This document shows, one piece after another, positions 63,280 through 64,000 of a stretch of DNA of 64,000 nucleotides. The notes under the pieces are model-generated. The model saw only the letters and a list, made by a program, of their open reading frames with translations, was not told the origin of the DNA and made no database searches. Each line of letters starts with the position of its first letter. The stretch's first letter is position 1. The translations under genes were made by a program, and so were the position numbers. Location: assembly GCA_035625725.1 (NCBI GenBank), contig DASPPB010000034.1:1-64000 (forward strand), written 5' to 3'. Source of the DNA: GJ-E10 sp035625725. Its GTDB lineage: Bacteria; Pseudomonadota; Gammaproteobacteria; Burkholderiales; Burkholderiaceae_F.

Positions 63280-64000
63280 CTATCGTGGCGGCAGCAGCTC
63301 CAGCGGATCTATCGGCACGCCTTGCCGCCGCACTTCAAAGTGCAGGCTCGGCTCCGCGCGATCGGCCTTGCCCGCGGTGGCGATCGCCTGTCCCCGCTTT
63401 ACCGCCTGCCCCTGTGTGACCAAGATGGCCTTGGTGTGCGCGTAGACCGAAAGCAGGCCGTCGGGGTGTCGCACGATCACAAGGTTGCCATAGTCGCGCG
63501 GCGCTCCGGTGTAACTCACCTCGCCGTCGGCAACGGCGAGCACCTTGCTGCCCTCGCTGGTCGTGATTTCAATTCCCTTTGTATGCGTCGCGTCGAATTT
63601 GCTGCTGACCTTGCCCTCAACGGGCCAAATCCACGGAACCGAGGCGGTTGGTTTCTCGGCTGCGGGCGGCAGGTTCATGGCAACGGCGCCGCCGGCGGAC
63701 TCGCCGCCGCCGGCTTTCGCCACGCCGGGTGCCACCGTCGCTTCGGCCGGGACCGCGGTGCTTGAATTCTGGTTAGCAGGAGGCGTTAACCCCGCGGCCG
63801 CCTCCTTTGGCGGCGCCGGGTTCGCCCCCAATGGCGCCATATCCAGGCCGCGCGTCTCCACAACCCCGGTTGCTTGCATGGGCACGGCGTGCACCTCTGC
63901 GGCCGAAGGTTCGGCCGATTCGGCGGGCGCCGCCAGCGCGGAATTCGAGGTATCGCCGGGCGCCGCCCCGGGCGCGCGCACGCGCAAACGCTGTCCAGCG
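63280..64000 (-). CDS. nlpD: NlpD-like LysM/M23 lipoprotein, N-terminus outside window
   Basis: The frame runs off the right edge; 240 residues are visible. Residues at the edge (AGQRLRV) end a LysM domain. A long Ala/Pro/Thr linker follows and then an M23 (LytM) domain from about 63610 down to 63280, with KVLAVADGEVSYTGAPRDYGNLVIVRHPDGLLSVYAHT and SLHFEVRRQG. The usual first metal ligands H and D are replaced (TKGIEI instead of HxGxD), as in NlpD, which activates amidases rather than cutting murein. A signal and lipobox would lie to the right. Confidence 0.9.
   Translation of the reverse strand, partial: AGQRLRVRAPGAAPGDTSNSALAAPAESAEPSAAEVHAVPMQATGVVETRGLDMAPLGANPAPPKEAAAGLTPPANQNSSTAVPAEATVAPGVAKAGGGESAGGAVAMNLPPAAEKPTASVPWIWPVEGKVSSKFDATHTKGIEITTSEGSKVLAVADGEVSYTGAPRDYGNLVIVRHPDGLLSVYAHTKAILVTQGQAVKRGQAIATAGKADRAEPSLHFEVRRQGVPIDPLELLPPR

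Overview
The window is a gene-dense, GC-rich chromosomal segment (roughly 65% G+C by eye) whose gene order is that of a betaproteobacterium. Diagnostic blocks are purA-hisZ-DUF2065-hflC-hflK-hflX-hfq-der-bamB-yfgM-hisS-ispG-rodZ-pilW-rlmN-ndk (read from mixed order on the minus strand), rpsF-priB-rpsR-rplI-dnaB, alaC-hom-thrC-moeA-moaD-moaE-clpB, and a DUF2863 gene, a family I know mainly from Betaproteobacteria. The left edge holds the C-terminal half of adenylylsulfate reductase AprA, which points to a dissimilatory sulfur (probably sulfur-oxidising) lifestyle. Type IV pilus genes (pilZ, pilW), the glyoxylate bypass (aceA, aceB) and molybdenum cofactor genes suggest a free-living, metabolically flexible cell. 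No phage, insertion sequence or CRISPR array was seen.

Layout. 1-7.6 kb: aprA, a structured-RNA candidate (6S-like), fau and fhs for one-carbon/folate metabolism, then the mltG-tmk-holB-pilZ-tatD operon. 7.7-16.9 kb: ygfZ, an NRDE protein, a Cys/Met-metabolism PLP enzyme, a GNAT, a large periplasmic M16 peptidase, an alpha/beta hydrolase, yciB and bolA. 17-23 kb: glyoxylate bypass aceA and aceB with an intergenic region full of regulatory signals, an MFS transporter and DUF2863. 23-33 kb: clpB behind a sigma-32-type promoter, the Moco genes moaE, moaD, moeA and mobB, then thrC, hom and alaC. 33-43 kb: Mth938-like protein, bcp, PIN-PhoH, DUF47, dnaB and ribosomal genes, methyltransferases and rnr. 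43-60 kb: tRNA-Leu(CAG), a phosphoribosyltransferase and the long purA-to-ndk run. 60-64 kb: a gene-free 0.9 kb stretch, rlmD, a 3'-5' exonuclease, and the start-truncated nlpD running off the right edge.

Most of the window is ordinary housekeeping DNA. What stands out is regulatory or structural: (i) three very AT-rich islands (about 18-26% G+C) with abrupt edges in the GC-rich background, one of which runs into the last codons of tatD; (ii) an intrinsic terminator only 34 bases upstream of aceB, behind a good promoter and a possible 12-residue leader peptide, suggesting attenuation; (iii) a long-stemmed RNA candidate resembling 6S RNA between aprA and fau; (iv) rpoS missing from its usual place beside nlpD; and (v) a gene-free region with a strong hairpin between ndk and rlmD. 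I did not find a clear new multi-gene system.
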